A DNA stretch of 64,000 nucleotides, from assembly GCA_907163375.1 (NCBI GenBank), contig CAJQUW010007443.1, positions 1 through 64,000 on the forward strand, given 5' to 3'. Below the pieces are notes generated by a model. The model was not told where the DNA came from. It ran no database searches and was given only the letters and a program-made list of their open reading frames with translations. The position numbers and the translations under genes are program-made. This document shows, one piece after another, positions 1 to 8,981 of the stretch. The stretch is from Prostheceraeus crozeri (lineage: Eukaryota > Platyhelminthes > Polycladida > Euryleptidae). Every line of letters begins with the position of its first letter. Positions within the stretch are counted from its first letter, which is position 1.

Positions 1-298
1 GGGGTGAAGGGGGGGTCCGTGAAATTTGATGAAAAGTGTTTTGGTAAAGGTCCCAGGTCGAAATTCGGAAGTTTTAAATTTTTCAAATTTTTCACCGCAC
101 TGGAGCTCTCACACTTAGGAATTTTTTCACTTGTGGCATGTTACATGGACATGTGCTGACGGACCAACTTCCCGTGGTCATATCAGAATGGTTCAGGTGT
201 CATATGATAGAGAATGATGAGACAAATCGTTTGCAACAAACCGCATGTCGCTACGATGAATACTTTCGGAGATAGAGCCATTTTAAATTTTCTTCCGA
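1..298. repeat. Inner part of the left terminal region of copy A
   Basis: Positions 4-130 hold one diverged unit of the poly-G / GTGAAATTTGATGAAAA repeat that is tandemly repeated at the right end of copy B. Positions 130-298 are unique sequence leading to the TATA box and are matched in inverted orientation at about 51660-51830. No gene seen here. Confidence 0.75.
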
Positions 299-352
299 GC
301 ATATATAAACCCCCGACAACGTAAGTCTGATCACTTCATCGAAAGACGAGGT
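299..352 (+). promoter_or_regulatory. TATA box, short leader exon and splice donor of the coiled-coil gene, copy A
   Basis: GCATATATAAAC at 299-310 is a good TATA box. About 30-40 bases on, GACGAG|GTAAGC at 345-356 is a strong splice donor. A matching acceptor, TTATCTTACAG ending at 914, precedes the coiled-coil ATG at 933. This suggests a noncoding first exon and a 5'-UTR intron of about 564 bp (351-914). The same layout is present inverted in copy B (about 51075-51660). Confidence 0.55.
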
Positions 353-914
353 AAGCGACGGTCGTCGCTCTGAGCTCCCGATATCGGGTGTTTCAAAGGA
401 CTCTATCTTTTGAAGTAGGCAAGCTATCTTCTTACTTCAAAGTTTGTATGATAGAGTTTGATAGTGTTTTTACTACTGATAAAATTTTTTAAAAGTCGTA
501 TGAGTAGTAAAAATGCGGAATTTTTTAAAAATTCTTAATTTTCAGTTTTTTCAAAGTTTTAACATGTAGACTAAGGTTTTCAAGTATGCTGAGTTCAAAT
601 CTGCTATCAGATTTGAAATTTAACTAAGTCTAAGGCAGCTTTGAGGGGTTAGATCCCAGCTACTGATCACTACCTTTGACTCGGCGTTCCTGTTACCACT
701 TCGGGGCAGTGACAATGATGTCTTCAGCTGTAAAGAGCGGGTATCGAGGAAGATCTCTCACTTCCCTAGTGATCAGTACAAGGCCTTCGGGCTGTCGACG
801 GGATCGAGTGCCACTCACTACACTCAAATCTATCATTCCTGACTAAGTGTAATACTTTAGGAATATGACTATACTACATGATTCCAAACTTATACAAATT
901 TCATTATCTTACAG
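351..914 (+). other. Probable 5'-UTR intron, copy A
   Basis: No open frame. The stretch 600-850 is GC-richer than its surroundings and contains short complementary segments, for example GATCACTACC and GATCAGTACA flanking a region with TGTTACCACTTCGGGGCAGTGACA. It is well conserved in copy B at 51110-51400, so it may hold splicing or RNA-structure signals; that is inference only. Confidence 0.4.
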
Positions 915-932
915 TTAACGATAAAATCAGGC

Positions 933-2111
933 ATGGCGAATAACAAGAATAGAAAATATCATATCAAGATGTGCACATGTGAGCGAATTAATCGCAGTGC
1001 GGACGCCAAGGCGCATGTAAAGAAGGCGGGCACCGACCACATGATTATCCTGAATAGGGTTGCGTGTGTGAAGTGTAGAGTGCTGAAGGGTGATGAGGAT
1101 GAGGCGCGTTTCTACAGAGTGCATGCTGACTGTAGTGGAGGTTTGGTGAGTGACTTGAGATTCACGCAGTTGATTGTGGAAGAGAGGGAGCGAATGTTGG
1201 CGATAGAGCGAGAGGGTAAGGTTGAGAATGTTGTTGAGAATGATGAGTTGGCGAGAGCGGTTGCGTCGTTGGAGGCTGAGATTGGGCGAAAGAGAGTGCT
1301 TGAGAGTGATGATGAGGATGATGTGGATTTAGATAGGGAGCGTGTGAGGAAGCGTGTGAGGAAGCGTGTGAGGAAGTTGAGCTCTTCGTCGTCGGAGGTG
1401 TCAAACATTGTCATCACCGACCCCCCGAAGAGCTCATCTTCCCCAAAAGTGAAGAGTGGTGGGATACGTAAGCAGTCGGCGAGGTGGTTGAAGGATGAAG
1501 AGAAGAGGCATGTGTCGCAGCAGATGGCGCATGATTTGTTGATAAATAAGTATGAGAGTTTGAAGAAGGTGAAGGATGAAGTTGTGAAGGAGTTGGATGA
1601 GTTGAAAAAGAAGGAACTGAAGTCGAAGGAGGTAGCGGATGAGAATATTAGAATGAGGCGTAGTGTGACTGATTTGAAGAATAAGACGCGAGAGTTGGAA
1701 GAGAAGAATGATTAGTGTGAGAAGAGGGCGAGTGCTGCGGAGAGAAGAATGAGAGATGCAGAAGCGAAGTTTGAGGAGATGATGAAGGAGATGAGTGTGT
1801 TGAGAGCGAGGAATGTTGAGTTGGAGAGGACTGTGGCTCGGCGGGGTGATGAGAGGCAGGCGTATGAGAAGTTGGAGCGCATGAGGGATGAGTGGAATCG
1901 TGTGAATGAGGATCGTTTGTTTGAATTTCACATCCCTATTCGGGATAATCATTTGGACGGCGAAGTACTCGTAAACAAGAATTTAGACGAGTCAATCATT
2001 TGTTACAACGGCCATCCGACCAAGAAATGTCTGCACGCCAGCCTGAGAATGCGCGGTCATCTATACAAATTCTCGATTCGGAAGCGCGCGAGACTGCCAA
2101 AGGATGGCTAA
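933..2111 (+). pseudogene. Coiled-coil protein gene, copy A (nonsense mutation)
   Basis: The ATG at 933 opens a 260-codon frame that ends at an in-frame TAG at 1713-1715; the same frame then continues to 2111. Copy B has GAG at that codon and is open throughout. The N-terminus has a Cys-rich part (MCTCERIN, then CVKCRVL, then HADCSGG) that could bind zinc. Next come a short acidic DDEDDVDLDRE run with basic RKRVRKRVRK repeats resembling a nuclear signal, a Ser/Pro-rich linker, a long heptad-rich coiled coil (about residues 190-330), and a C-terminal globular part. I recognise no family. Purine-rich coding strand gives long meaningless antisense frames. Confidence 0.75.
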
Positions 2112-2175
2112 CTTGGTAAGTGAAAAGTAAATAAGATAGTATATCCTATTCTAATACATATCATTTTCATTGCAG
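2112..2175 (+). other. Probable 3'-UTR intron after the coiled-coil gene, copy A
   Basis: Five bases after the stop lies TTG|GTAAGTG (donor at 2117), and TTTCATTGCAG ends at 2175. Both sites are retained in copy B. An intron just after a stop codon is unusual; it may mean the C-terminus is alternatively spliced. Confidence 0.45.
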
Positions 2176-2208
2176 ATCTTTGCCCGCCTTCACCACCCCA
2201 TCACGACA

Positions 2209-2351
2209 CTCCCGAGAACGAACCATCGGCTCTCTTAAGGGCCACCTAGGGGCAAGACATGATAGAACCTCCACGCGGTTTGCCCTGGGCAGTCTTCGGA
2301 CTGGCGAATACTATCATTAAGTTGAATCTGCTATCAGTCAACTTGAACGTT
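2209..2351 (+). repeat. Promoter-like module repeat R1, copy A
   Basis: First of three roughly 142-bp direct repeats (2209-2351, 2685-2827, 3209-3350) that begin CCCGAGAACGAACCA and end TCAGTCAACTTGAACGTT. R1 is followed by a TATA box (TATATAAA, 2369-2376) and the 75-codon ORF at 2408. It contains the inverted motif AGTTGA ... TCAACT near its 3' end. The three inverted counterparts in copy B lie at about 49632-49775, 49157-49300 and 48640-48775. Confidence 0.85.
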
Positions 2352-2368
2352 GCGTCGCGTTAGAGGGG

Positions 2369-2376
2369 TATATAAA
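2369..2376 (+). promoter_or_regulatory. TATA box of the 75-codon ORF
   Basis: TATATAAA, 32 bases upstream of the ATG at 2408, directly after repeat R1. Confidence 0.65.
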
Positions 2377-2407
2377 CCACTGCCTCTCATTTCATTTCAT
2401 TTCAATC

Positions 2408-2635
2408 ATGCAGACGCCGAACAGTCAAGTCAGCTCTCCTCGCGGACCGCAGTTAAGGCCGCGAAATTTATTTGAGGAGTTTGTCAGGCTACAGGAGCAA
2501 GACAGAGTCCACAATAATCTTGCTCGGATTGGCAATCCGATGACAGCAACTGCTGTCAATCCAACGGAATGGCGCTACATTCCACTTTTTAGCCATGTAC
2601 CAGTTAGTGTGGAAGTCGACAGTGCTACCAAATAG
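2408..2635 (+). CDS. Small hypothetical protein, 75 aa, copy A
   Basis: The ATG follows repeat R1 and a TATA box. The product is Pro/Arg/Gln-rich at the N-terminus, then has a short amphipathic segment (FEEFVRLQEQDRVHNNLARIG). No known family. In copy B the counterpart (minus strand, about 49344-49574) has CGA changed to TGA and has lost the stop. Repeat R2 follows immediately. A real small gene is likely because it sits in the same module-TATA-ORF arrangement as its neighbour. Confidence 0.55.
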   Translation: MQTPNSQVSSPRGPQLRPRNLFEEFVRLQEQDRVHNNLARIGNPMTATAVNPTEWRYIPLFSHVPVSVEVDSATK

Positions 2636-2684
2636 AGAGTCAAAGACTCTCTCAGCAGAATTGGTAGGGTGTAAGATGACGTTA

Positions 2685-2827
2685 CTCCCGAGAACGAACC
2701 ACCGGCTCTCTTAAGGGCCACCATGGGGCAAGACATGATAGAACCTCCACGCGGTTTGCCCTGGGCAGTCTTCGGACTGGCGAATACTATCATTAAGTTG
2801 AATCTGCTATCAGTCAACTTGAACGTT
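2685..2827 (+). repeat. Promoter-like module repeat R2, copy A
   Basis: Second copy of the module. It is followed by the phrase GCAGTCGATTGCTATCCCTG (also found in the 200-bp tandem repeats at 3692-4095), a TATA box at 2892-2899 and the 83-codon ORF at 2941. Confidence 0.85.
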
Positions 2828-2891
2828 ATGCAGTCGATTGCTATCCCTGAAGCATTCTGATTCGCTGTTGAGCAATTCATTGTTGAAAACC

Positions 2892-2899
2892 CTATATAA
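2892..2899 (+). promoter_or_regulatory. TATA box of the 83-codon ORF
   Basis: CTATATAAG, about 42 bases upstream of the ATG at 2941 and downstream of repeat R2. Confidence 0.6.
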
Positions 2900-2940
2900 G
2901 CCAGAAGATTGTAGCGCTTCTCATTCAATTTCAAGTCACG

Positions 2941-3192
2941 ATGGAAGCGACATCTGCCAACAGCATTCCCGTCTTCATCGATGAAGACAACGCCATTCCC
3001 GAGTTCGTCATCCTCGACGAGTGGGATGAAGAGGATGATAAGGGGAAGATCAAGAGGATCGTTTGGACGGATGAGGTGTGGACTCCGAATACCACTCGCA
3101 TCCGAAAGGTGCCAGATGCACCAGCACGACCTCGGCGGTATAGGGTCTATGACAACCTAACCGTCATACCCATTGACTATTCCAGCCAATAG
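2941..3192 (+). CDS. Small acidic hypothetical protein, 83 aa, copy A
   Basis: The product has an acidic N-terminal half (EWDEEDDKGK) and a basic Arg/Pro segment (PDAPARPRRYR) before a hydrophobic C-terminus. No family recognised. It is preceded by repeat R2 plus TATA and followed by repeat R3. In copy B (minus strand, 48787-49041) TGG is replaced by TAG at 48898-48900. The paired arrangement with the 75-codon ORF suggests a set of tiny genes sharing one control module. Confidence 0.55.
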   Translation: MEATSANSIPVFIDEDNAIPEFVILDEWDEEDDKGKIKRIVWTDEVWTPNTTRIRKVPDAPARPRRYRVYDNLTVIPIDYSSQ

Positions 3193-3208
3193 TCAACTTA
3201 AATTCACA

Positions 3209-3350
3209 CCCCGAGAACGAACCATCGGCTCTCTTAAGGGCCACCATGGGGCAAGACATGATAGAACCTCCTCGCGGTTTGCCCTGGGCAGTCTTCGGAC
3301 TGGCGAATACTATCATTAAGTTGAATCTGCTATCAGTCAACTTGAACGTT
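3209..3350 (+). repeat. Promoter-like module repeat R3, copy A
   Basis: Third copy. Unlike R1 and R2 it is not followed by an obvious TATA box and short + strand ORF, but by the noncoding stretch 3351-3690. Confidence 0.85.
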
Positions 3351-3690
3351 GCAAATGAAGTTCGGTGTAATACTTCCTTTCGACGGGCGTTCCTGTAAAG
3401 GGCGGCGGTGAAACCCGTAGCTATGTATACCGCAAGGGATATTCGGCAATGGTCAATCTTGTTTAACCTCTCTGCGTCATGTTTGCAAGTGATTGCCTCT
3501 GTCTCAACGTAGTATGCATTCGCGCCAGGGCGACATTTAGCCAACTGTCGAAGGTTGCCTAAAACTTTCCATTGCATACGTTATGAGAACCATGAGTTCT
3601 ACCTGTCTCTATCAATGAGACGAATTGATGAATGGAATGAAATGGGAGGACACTCACGCGCCACACGCAACATAACACACTTCTCTCTTC
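3351..3690. other. Non-coding stretch with a diverged relative at the window's right edge
   Basis: I see no convincing gene. Blocks such as AACCTCTCTGCGTCATGTTT, AATGGAATGAAATGGGAGG and CTTCTCTCTTC recur in the same order and orientation near 63570-63960, and inverted in copy B at about 48290-48620. Conservation without an open frame suggests a regulatory region, an untranslated exon or a structural RNA. Confidence 0.5.
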
Positions 3691-3691
3691 C

Positions 3692-4095
3692 GTAGTCTAA
3701 CAAGCTCTTTACACATGGATCGCAGTCGATTGCTATCCCTGTATCAGAAGTGTAAGCTATCTTAATTTATTTGACACTTTTTATCTACCATCATCGTCCA
3801 TATGAAATGTTTTAAGATTTACAAGTTAGACTAAGCGTGCTACTATTTCCAAATGAAAAAGTATACATGGTTAAATCATCCACTTAAGCCCATCCGTAGT
3901 CTAACAAGCTCTTTACACATGGATCGCAGTCGATTGCTATCCCTGTATCAGAAGTGTAAGCTATCTTAATTTATTTGACACTATTTCATCTACCATCATC
4001 GTCCATATGAAATGTTTTAAGATTAACAAGTTAGACTAAGCGTGCTACTATTTCCAAATGAAAATGTATACATGGTTAAATTATCCACTGAAGCC
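3692..4095. repeat. Two tandem ~202-bp direct repeats, copy A
   Basis: Units start at about 3692 and 3893, both beginning CCGTAGTCTAACAAGCTC and containing GGATCGCAGTCGATTGCTAT and AAGTTAGACTAAGCGTGCTA. Copy B carries the same pair inverted at about 47880-48290. Each unit contains the inverted pair TAGTCTAAC / GTTAGACTA. They lie downstream of the minus-strand gene at 4147. Function unknown. Confidence 0.8.
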
Positions 4096-4146
4096 CCATT
4101 CAAGTAAGTCAGTATGAAAGCAAAGATAATACGAAATAAATATTTA

Positions 4147-4590
4147 TTATGGCATGTATTTCAAAAGGTCTTCATCATCAATATCGTCCCAGAGTCTGGC
4201 TTCACATAGATAACAAAAACAGTTCAGTTGCTTTAATCGTTCTTCCACTGCGAGCCTCACTTTGTCAATATACTCCCACTCCGCCATAGTTCGTGGCTGG
4301 GAGTTAGGGGTGTACCACTCCCATAATTGGTGGAGGAATTTGGTGTTGGTGATCTCCATCACATCGTCAGCATCGTACTGGAGATACTTCCACCTCACGC
4401 CTGCTAAGTCGGGACACTCCTCACATACACTCTCTTCATTGTCCGCTGGTAATGACAACTTTCTGATATTGTGCAGTCGGTAAACCTTCTCTACCTTTCC
4501 CTTCGTTGGTGCGTTTGGTGCAACGAGCGCCTTTGGTGTTGAGCATGGAGAAGAGAATTTTGTGTTTGGTGTTGTCGGAGGGCTTGTCAT
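4147..4590 (-). CDS. Small acidic hypothetical protein divergent from the polymerase gene, copy A (147 aa)
   Basis: Thr/Pro/Ser-rich N-terminus, then a conserved acidic and aromatic domain with the segments VRWKYLQYDADDVMEIT, LHQLWEWYTP and a C-terminal CFCYLCEARLWDD followed by an acidic tail. Family unknown. It is transcribed away from the polymerase across a 239-bp gap that would serve as a divergent promoter. AATAAA-like motifs lie at the 3' end (4135-4145). The copy B product is 131 aa because of in-frame deletions in the linker, which argues that the frame is under coding constraint. Confidence 0.65.
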   Translation of the reverse strand: MTSPPTTPNTKFSSPCSTPKALVAPNAPTKGKVEKVYRLHNIRKLSLPADNEESVCEECPDLAGVRWKYLQYDADDVMEITNTKFLHQLWEWYTPNSQPRTMAEWEYIDKVRLAVEERLKQLNCFCYLCEARLWDDIDDEDLLKYMP

Positions 4591-4829
4591 GTTGACTGTG
4601 AATAATAAATTTGAAATGTTTTCTAATTCTTAAGTATCAACAAGCAACCAATCAGAATGAACAGCCAATGAATGATGAATACGAAAGTATATATGTAAAG
4701 TGACATGCGTGTCATTTCACTCTGTCTTTGTGATATATAAGTGAAGTGTTCTCTGGCGTATAAGTGAACTGCTCTCTCGTGAAGTCTCTATCTTGTTGAA
4801 GTATCAACCTTAAACTCGATTTGGTTGAA
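4591..4829. promoter_or_regulatory. Divergent promoter and polymerase leader, copy A
   Basis: Between the minus-strand small gene and the polymerase. It holds TATATATG at 4688-4695 and the imperfect repeats GTGAAGTGTTCTCT and GTGAACTGCTCTCT in the polymerase leader. The same layout occurs inverted in copy B at about 47175-47431. Confidence 0.5.
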
Positions 4830-7800
4830 ATGGTAAGTTGAAAATTTCTTCACTCATCTCCCTCAAACGTGTGGCTAATAGCATCTTCCTCAATTTCAGG
4901 CATCAACTTCATCACCAACGCCCTCCCTTCTCGAGAAAAGTTTAGAGTTGTTGAGTCAAAGTAGGTTGTAACAATACACTGAGACTTGAACAGAGATGAT
5001 AGAATGATTTCTCTTTCAGGTGATGTGAGTTCCAGCTCAGGACTCTCGCGACAAGGCAACGAGTGGGAATGTGCCGACTGCAGATATGTTTACAAGGAAG
5101 CACAGCCTCCTTCGACACATCAGACAACGTGTATGTCAACGCAAAGCGGCATCAATCTCCGGAGGTGAAGTTGATTCTGACGATGACATCTCCTTTCCTT
5201 GCGATTTGTGCCCTCTTTCTTTTGATAGTCACTTTCAGCGATCTTCGCACAGACTTCAACACACGCATGCAAATGATCACTACACCAACGGTACCTCTAC
5301 CATCTCCCTCATTAATGTTTCACATAATAATTTAGTACGCGACTACTGCATGGAGTCCAATACTCAAATAGTAGATTTTCCTGAGTGGCTCCTTCAAAAT
5401 TCTAACATTATCGAAGCGCTCTTCAACAATTTAGACAATTTTAGAATGAAGGCGCTCATCTACCTCAAACTAAAATATATTGAGATAGATTTTCAAACGG
5501 GTCAAGTGACGGAGAGAATACAGTTTCATGTTCCTTCCTCTTCCGCAACTGAAGTTGTAGACTGCGAGTCTTGGCTAAATTTTCACATTCAATGTTTAAA
5601 ATCAAATGTAGATAAATTCAATCAGCGCGACAGCGCTCTCATTTTTGATGGTGTGGACTCAGCCATGTTCAAAATTTCCCTATTAGAAAGTCATGCAGCT
5701 CGAGGCACATTTAAACTACCAAAAACGTTGTATAATAAGAAAGCTGTCATCAATGTCGATTGTAAATCACAGTGTTTCAAATATGCAGTCCTATCCATCC
5801 TTCACTATAATGATATCAACGCGCATCGAGATCGCACCTATAGCTATAGACAGTGGGAGGATGAACTAGACTTTGAAGGTTGTGATAGTGACAACATGAA
5901 AATCAAAGATGTAGAAACGTTCGAAAAACATAATAAGATTAAAATTGTCGTTCACGTGTGGGAGAAGGGGTTGAAGGGTGCCCGCTATAATTCACGTTCA
6001 ACTTGTTATGAACGTGTAGTCAACCTCTTATTAGTAAAACAAGATGATAGCTAGGAATGGCACTACTGTGGTATTCCCAAAATCTCTCGCTTGTACACTC
6101 ACTTGGGGCACTCTAAAAGAGGTGAACATTTTGTATGCGACCGCTGCATCCGCTCCTTTTGGAGTAAAGATAAATTTGAAACTCACTATGAATGGTGCAA
6201 GCAAGGTAAATTACAAATGGAACGCATGCCCAAAGATAAAATATTTTCACATAGGGATAATGGTGACGAATTAAGTCCCCTGTGTATCATTTACGCAGAC
6301 ATAGAATGCTACATTGATGATATCATCCACAAGCCAGCAGCCATATCCTGCTATGAAGTATGGCATGACCACTTTAGGAATAGACAAAACAAAATGCATA
6401 CTTGGCAAGGTGAAGATTGCATTTCAAAATTTCTAGAATTTCTCGATAAAGCTGCAAAATTTCAACAATCATATGATTCCCAATTGCAGCGTAAGTCACT
6501 ACATATGTCAGATGAAGACAAACAAAAATTTGAAAGTTGCACATCCTGTCCTAAATGTCATAAAACGTTTGATGACGATAAAATTAAGAAAGTGCGTGAT
6601 CATGATCACATCACTGGTAAATTTAGAAACGCACTCTGCTCCAAATGTAACTTTTCACTTAGGTTGAGACGTCGTGTACTACCCGTCATTTTTCATAACT
6701 TTAAGGGCTATGACAGTCATATGCTCATAAAAGGAGGGTTGAGCCAGATGAAATCGTGGCAGTTTAATGTAATAGCACAAACGAGAGAAAAATTCATGGC
6801 AATGACAGCAAAAGTACCAGTAGATAAAACTAAAGAAAATAAGACAGTCTTCTTCGAAATAAAATTTTTAGATTCATTTCAATTCATGTCAGCGTCACTA
6901 GCTTCTCTCGTTCGTAATCTCAAGTTTCTTCCCCATAGTCAAACTTTGAAGAAACACTATCCAAACTTAACGGATGAAATAATCACTCGCAAAGGAGTCT
7001 TTCCTTATGCGTATTTTAGCTCAATGTCTAAACTAAATGAAACAACCCTTCCTTCCATTGACAAATTCAAAAACGATTTGACGGGTGAAGATTGTCCAGT
7101 AGAGGACTATGAACATGCTCAAGAGGCATGGTTAAAATTTGATTGTAAAACGTTTGGCGATTATATGATCGCTTACTTAGAATTAGATGTCATTTTGCTG
7201 GCTGATGTCTTTCAGGAATTTCGACGAGTGGCATTAGAAGAAGACAAATTAGATCCTATCCACTTTGTCAGTCTACCAGCCATGTCCTTTAAATCAGCCT
7301 TTAAAATGACTGGTGAGACCATTCATCTCTTACAAGACCCGGAGATGTATAATATATTTGAGCGCGGAATACGCGGTGGTCTCACATTTGTAAATAAACA
7401 TCATATAAAATCTGAAACAGTAGGTGATGATCATATCCACCTAAAGTACTATGACCAAAATAATTTATGTGGTAGTTCACTGTCTAAACCACTACCTCAT
7501 TCCGAGTTTAGTTGGTTAAATCAAGATGAGCTTGAGTATTACTCCAACCCTTCAAACATACTGAAGATTCCAGATGAAGGTGATTGGGGATATTATTTTG
7601 AAGTGGATTTGATTTATCCAAATAGCATTAAAAATAAAACTGCTGATTTCCCACTCGCACCTGAATCTGGTGAAGTGACTGAAGATATGTTTTCACCATT
7701 CATGTCACAATTTCATAATAACTTAACAGAGTGTGGACAGCCAAGGTACAAACCATGCCGCAAACTTTTACTCACCCAATATGATAAGAAAAATTATCTC

Positions 7801-8802
7801 GTACACTTCTGCATCTTAAAATTTTATTTAGAAATGGGCATGCTTCTAAAGTCAGTTCACCGCATTATCAAATTTAGACAGATAGCCTGCCTCAAACCCT
7901 ACATAGATAGTAACAGTCGAAAACGTGCACTCGCCCAAAATAATTTTGAAAAGGATTTTTATAAATATAAGAATAACAGTCTTTTCGGAAAGACCATGGA
8001 GGATGTTAGAAAACGTATGAATTACAAACTAGTCGTTGATGAACAAAAATATCACAAATTGACCTCATCACCTCTTTTCATTGATAGAGACATCATCGAT
8101 GAGGATCTTGTAGGTGTTAAAATGATTAAATCAGAAGTTGAGTTGTGCAAACCCATCTATATTGGGCAAGCCGTTTTAGATTATTCCAAGCTTGAAATGT
8201 ATCAACTCTTCTACAAAATATTAAAACCATGCCCTCTCGTAAAAGAGGTTCGCTTGCTGGGTGGTGATACAGATAGTTTCTTTTTAGGAATTACCACTCA
8301 AAAAGATTTAAATTTTAATGAAGTAGGCAGGTCATTAGAAAAATATTTCGACACATCTAACTACAATCCCACTCATCCACTCTATTCCATACAGAATAAA
8401 GCCAAACTTGGTTGTTTTAAGGATGAAACAGCAGGAAAGGAAATAGATGAAATGATTCTCCTCCGTCCTAAAATGTATTCCATGAAATTAAAAGAATGTG
8501 CAGATAGTATTAAGCGTGCTAAAGGTATATCAAAATCCATTGTTCATAAAATGAAACATCGGTCCTATAAGAAGGCCTATGAAAATAAAACTATAACGTT
8601 TGTCAATATGACAATCTTAAGATCTCAAGTTCATACTGTGAAAACGTACACGTTCAAGAAACGAGCACTTTCAGCATGGGAGGATAAGAGGTGCTGGTTA
8701 GAACACAACATATCTCTTCCACATGGACATCCTGACACAAACATACCACCACCCAAAAGAATTAAACTCACACTACCACATTCAGGAGATGTATTGACAT
8801 AA
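4830..8802 (+). pseudogene. Protein-primed family B DNA polymerase with zinc fingers, copy A (broken)
   Basis: Replicative polymerase of the Polinton. The first exon contributes only the ATG (4830-4832); introns are 4833-4899 and 4961-5019, both GT-AG, the second splitting a codon. N-terminal C2H2-like fingers, a third CxxC finger near 6120-6190 and an HNH/endonuclease VII-like cluster (CPKCHKTF, RDHDHITGKFRNALCSKC) precede the exonuclease (YADIECY, NFKGYDSHM, YLELDVILLADVF). Polymerase motifs are motif A at about 7450-7480, KNNSLFGKTMED, GGDTDSFFLG and LLRPKMYSMK. Damage: a 2-nt deletion near 5082 in the first finger, TAG at 6052-6054, and a Tyr-to-Cys change in motif A at 7468-7470. Confidence 0.93.
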
Positions 8803-8981
8803 TCATCCTTAACTTAGTATTTTGATGTTGCTTTTTGTAGATATACATGGTTGTTTTATGTATCGCATGAGATCGTTTCTTCCTTGTGAATATATGCCTA
8901 CAGTCAGCCCATTCCCCCTATATCTGTGAAAAGACTTTTTCATATACATATTTTTATTTCAATAAACATATCACAATGACT
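8803..8981. terminator. Convergent 3' ends of polymerase and penton-like gene 2, copy A
   Basis: AATAAA at about 8962-8967 on the + strand serves the polymerase direction; TTTTATTT on the + strand at about 8950 gives an AATAAA-type signal for the minus-strand gene. The arrangement is mirrored at 43020-43198 in copy B. Confidence 0.5.

Noticed and set aside
1112-1952. Long antisense frames opposite the coiled-coil gene (also 50003-50865 in copy B)
   Set aside because: They are the complement of purine-rich coiled-coil codons: Ser/Thr/His/Leu-rich, without motifs, and several overlap each other in different frames.
2575-2934. 119-codon minus-strand frame
   Set aside because: It is module repeat R2 read backwards, overlapping two better-supported + strand ORFs.
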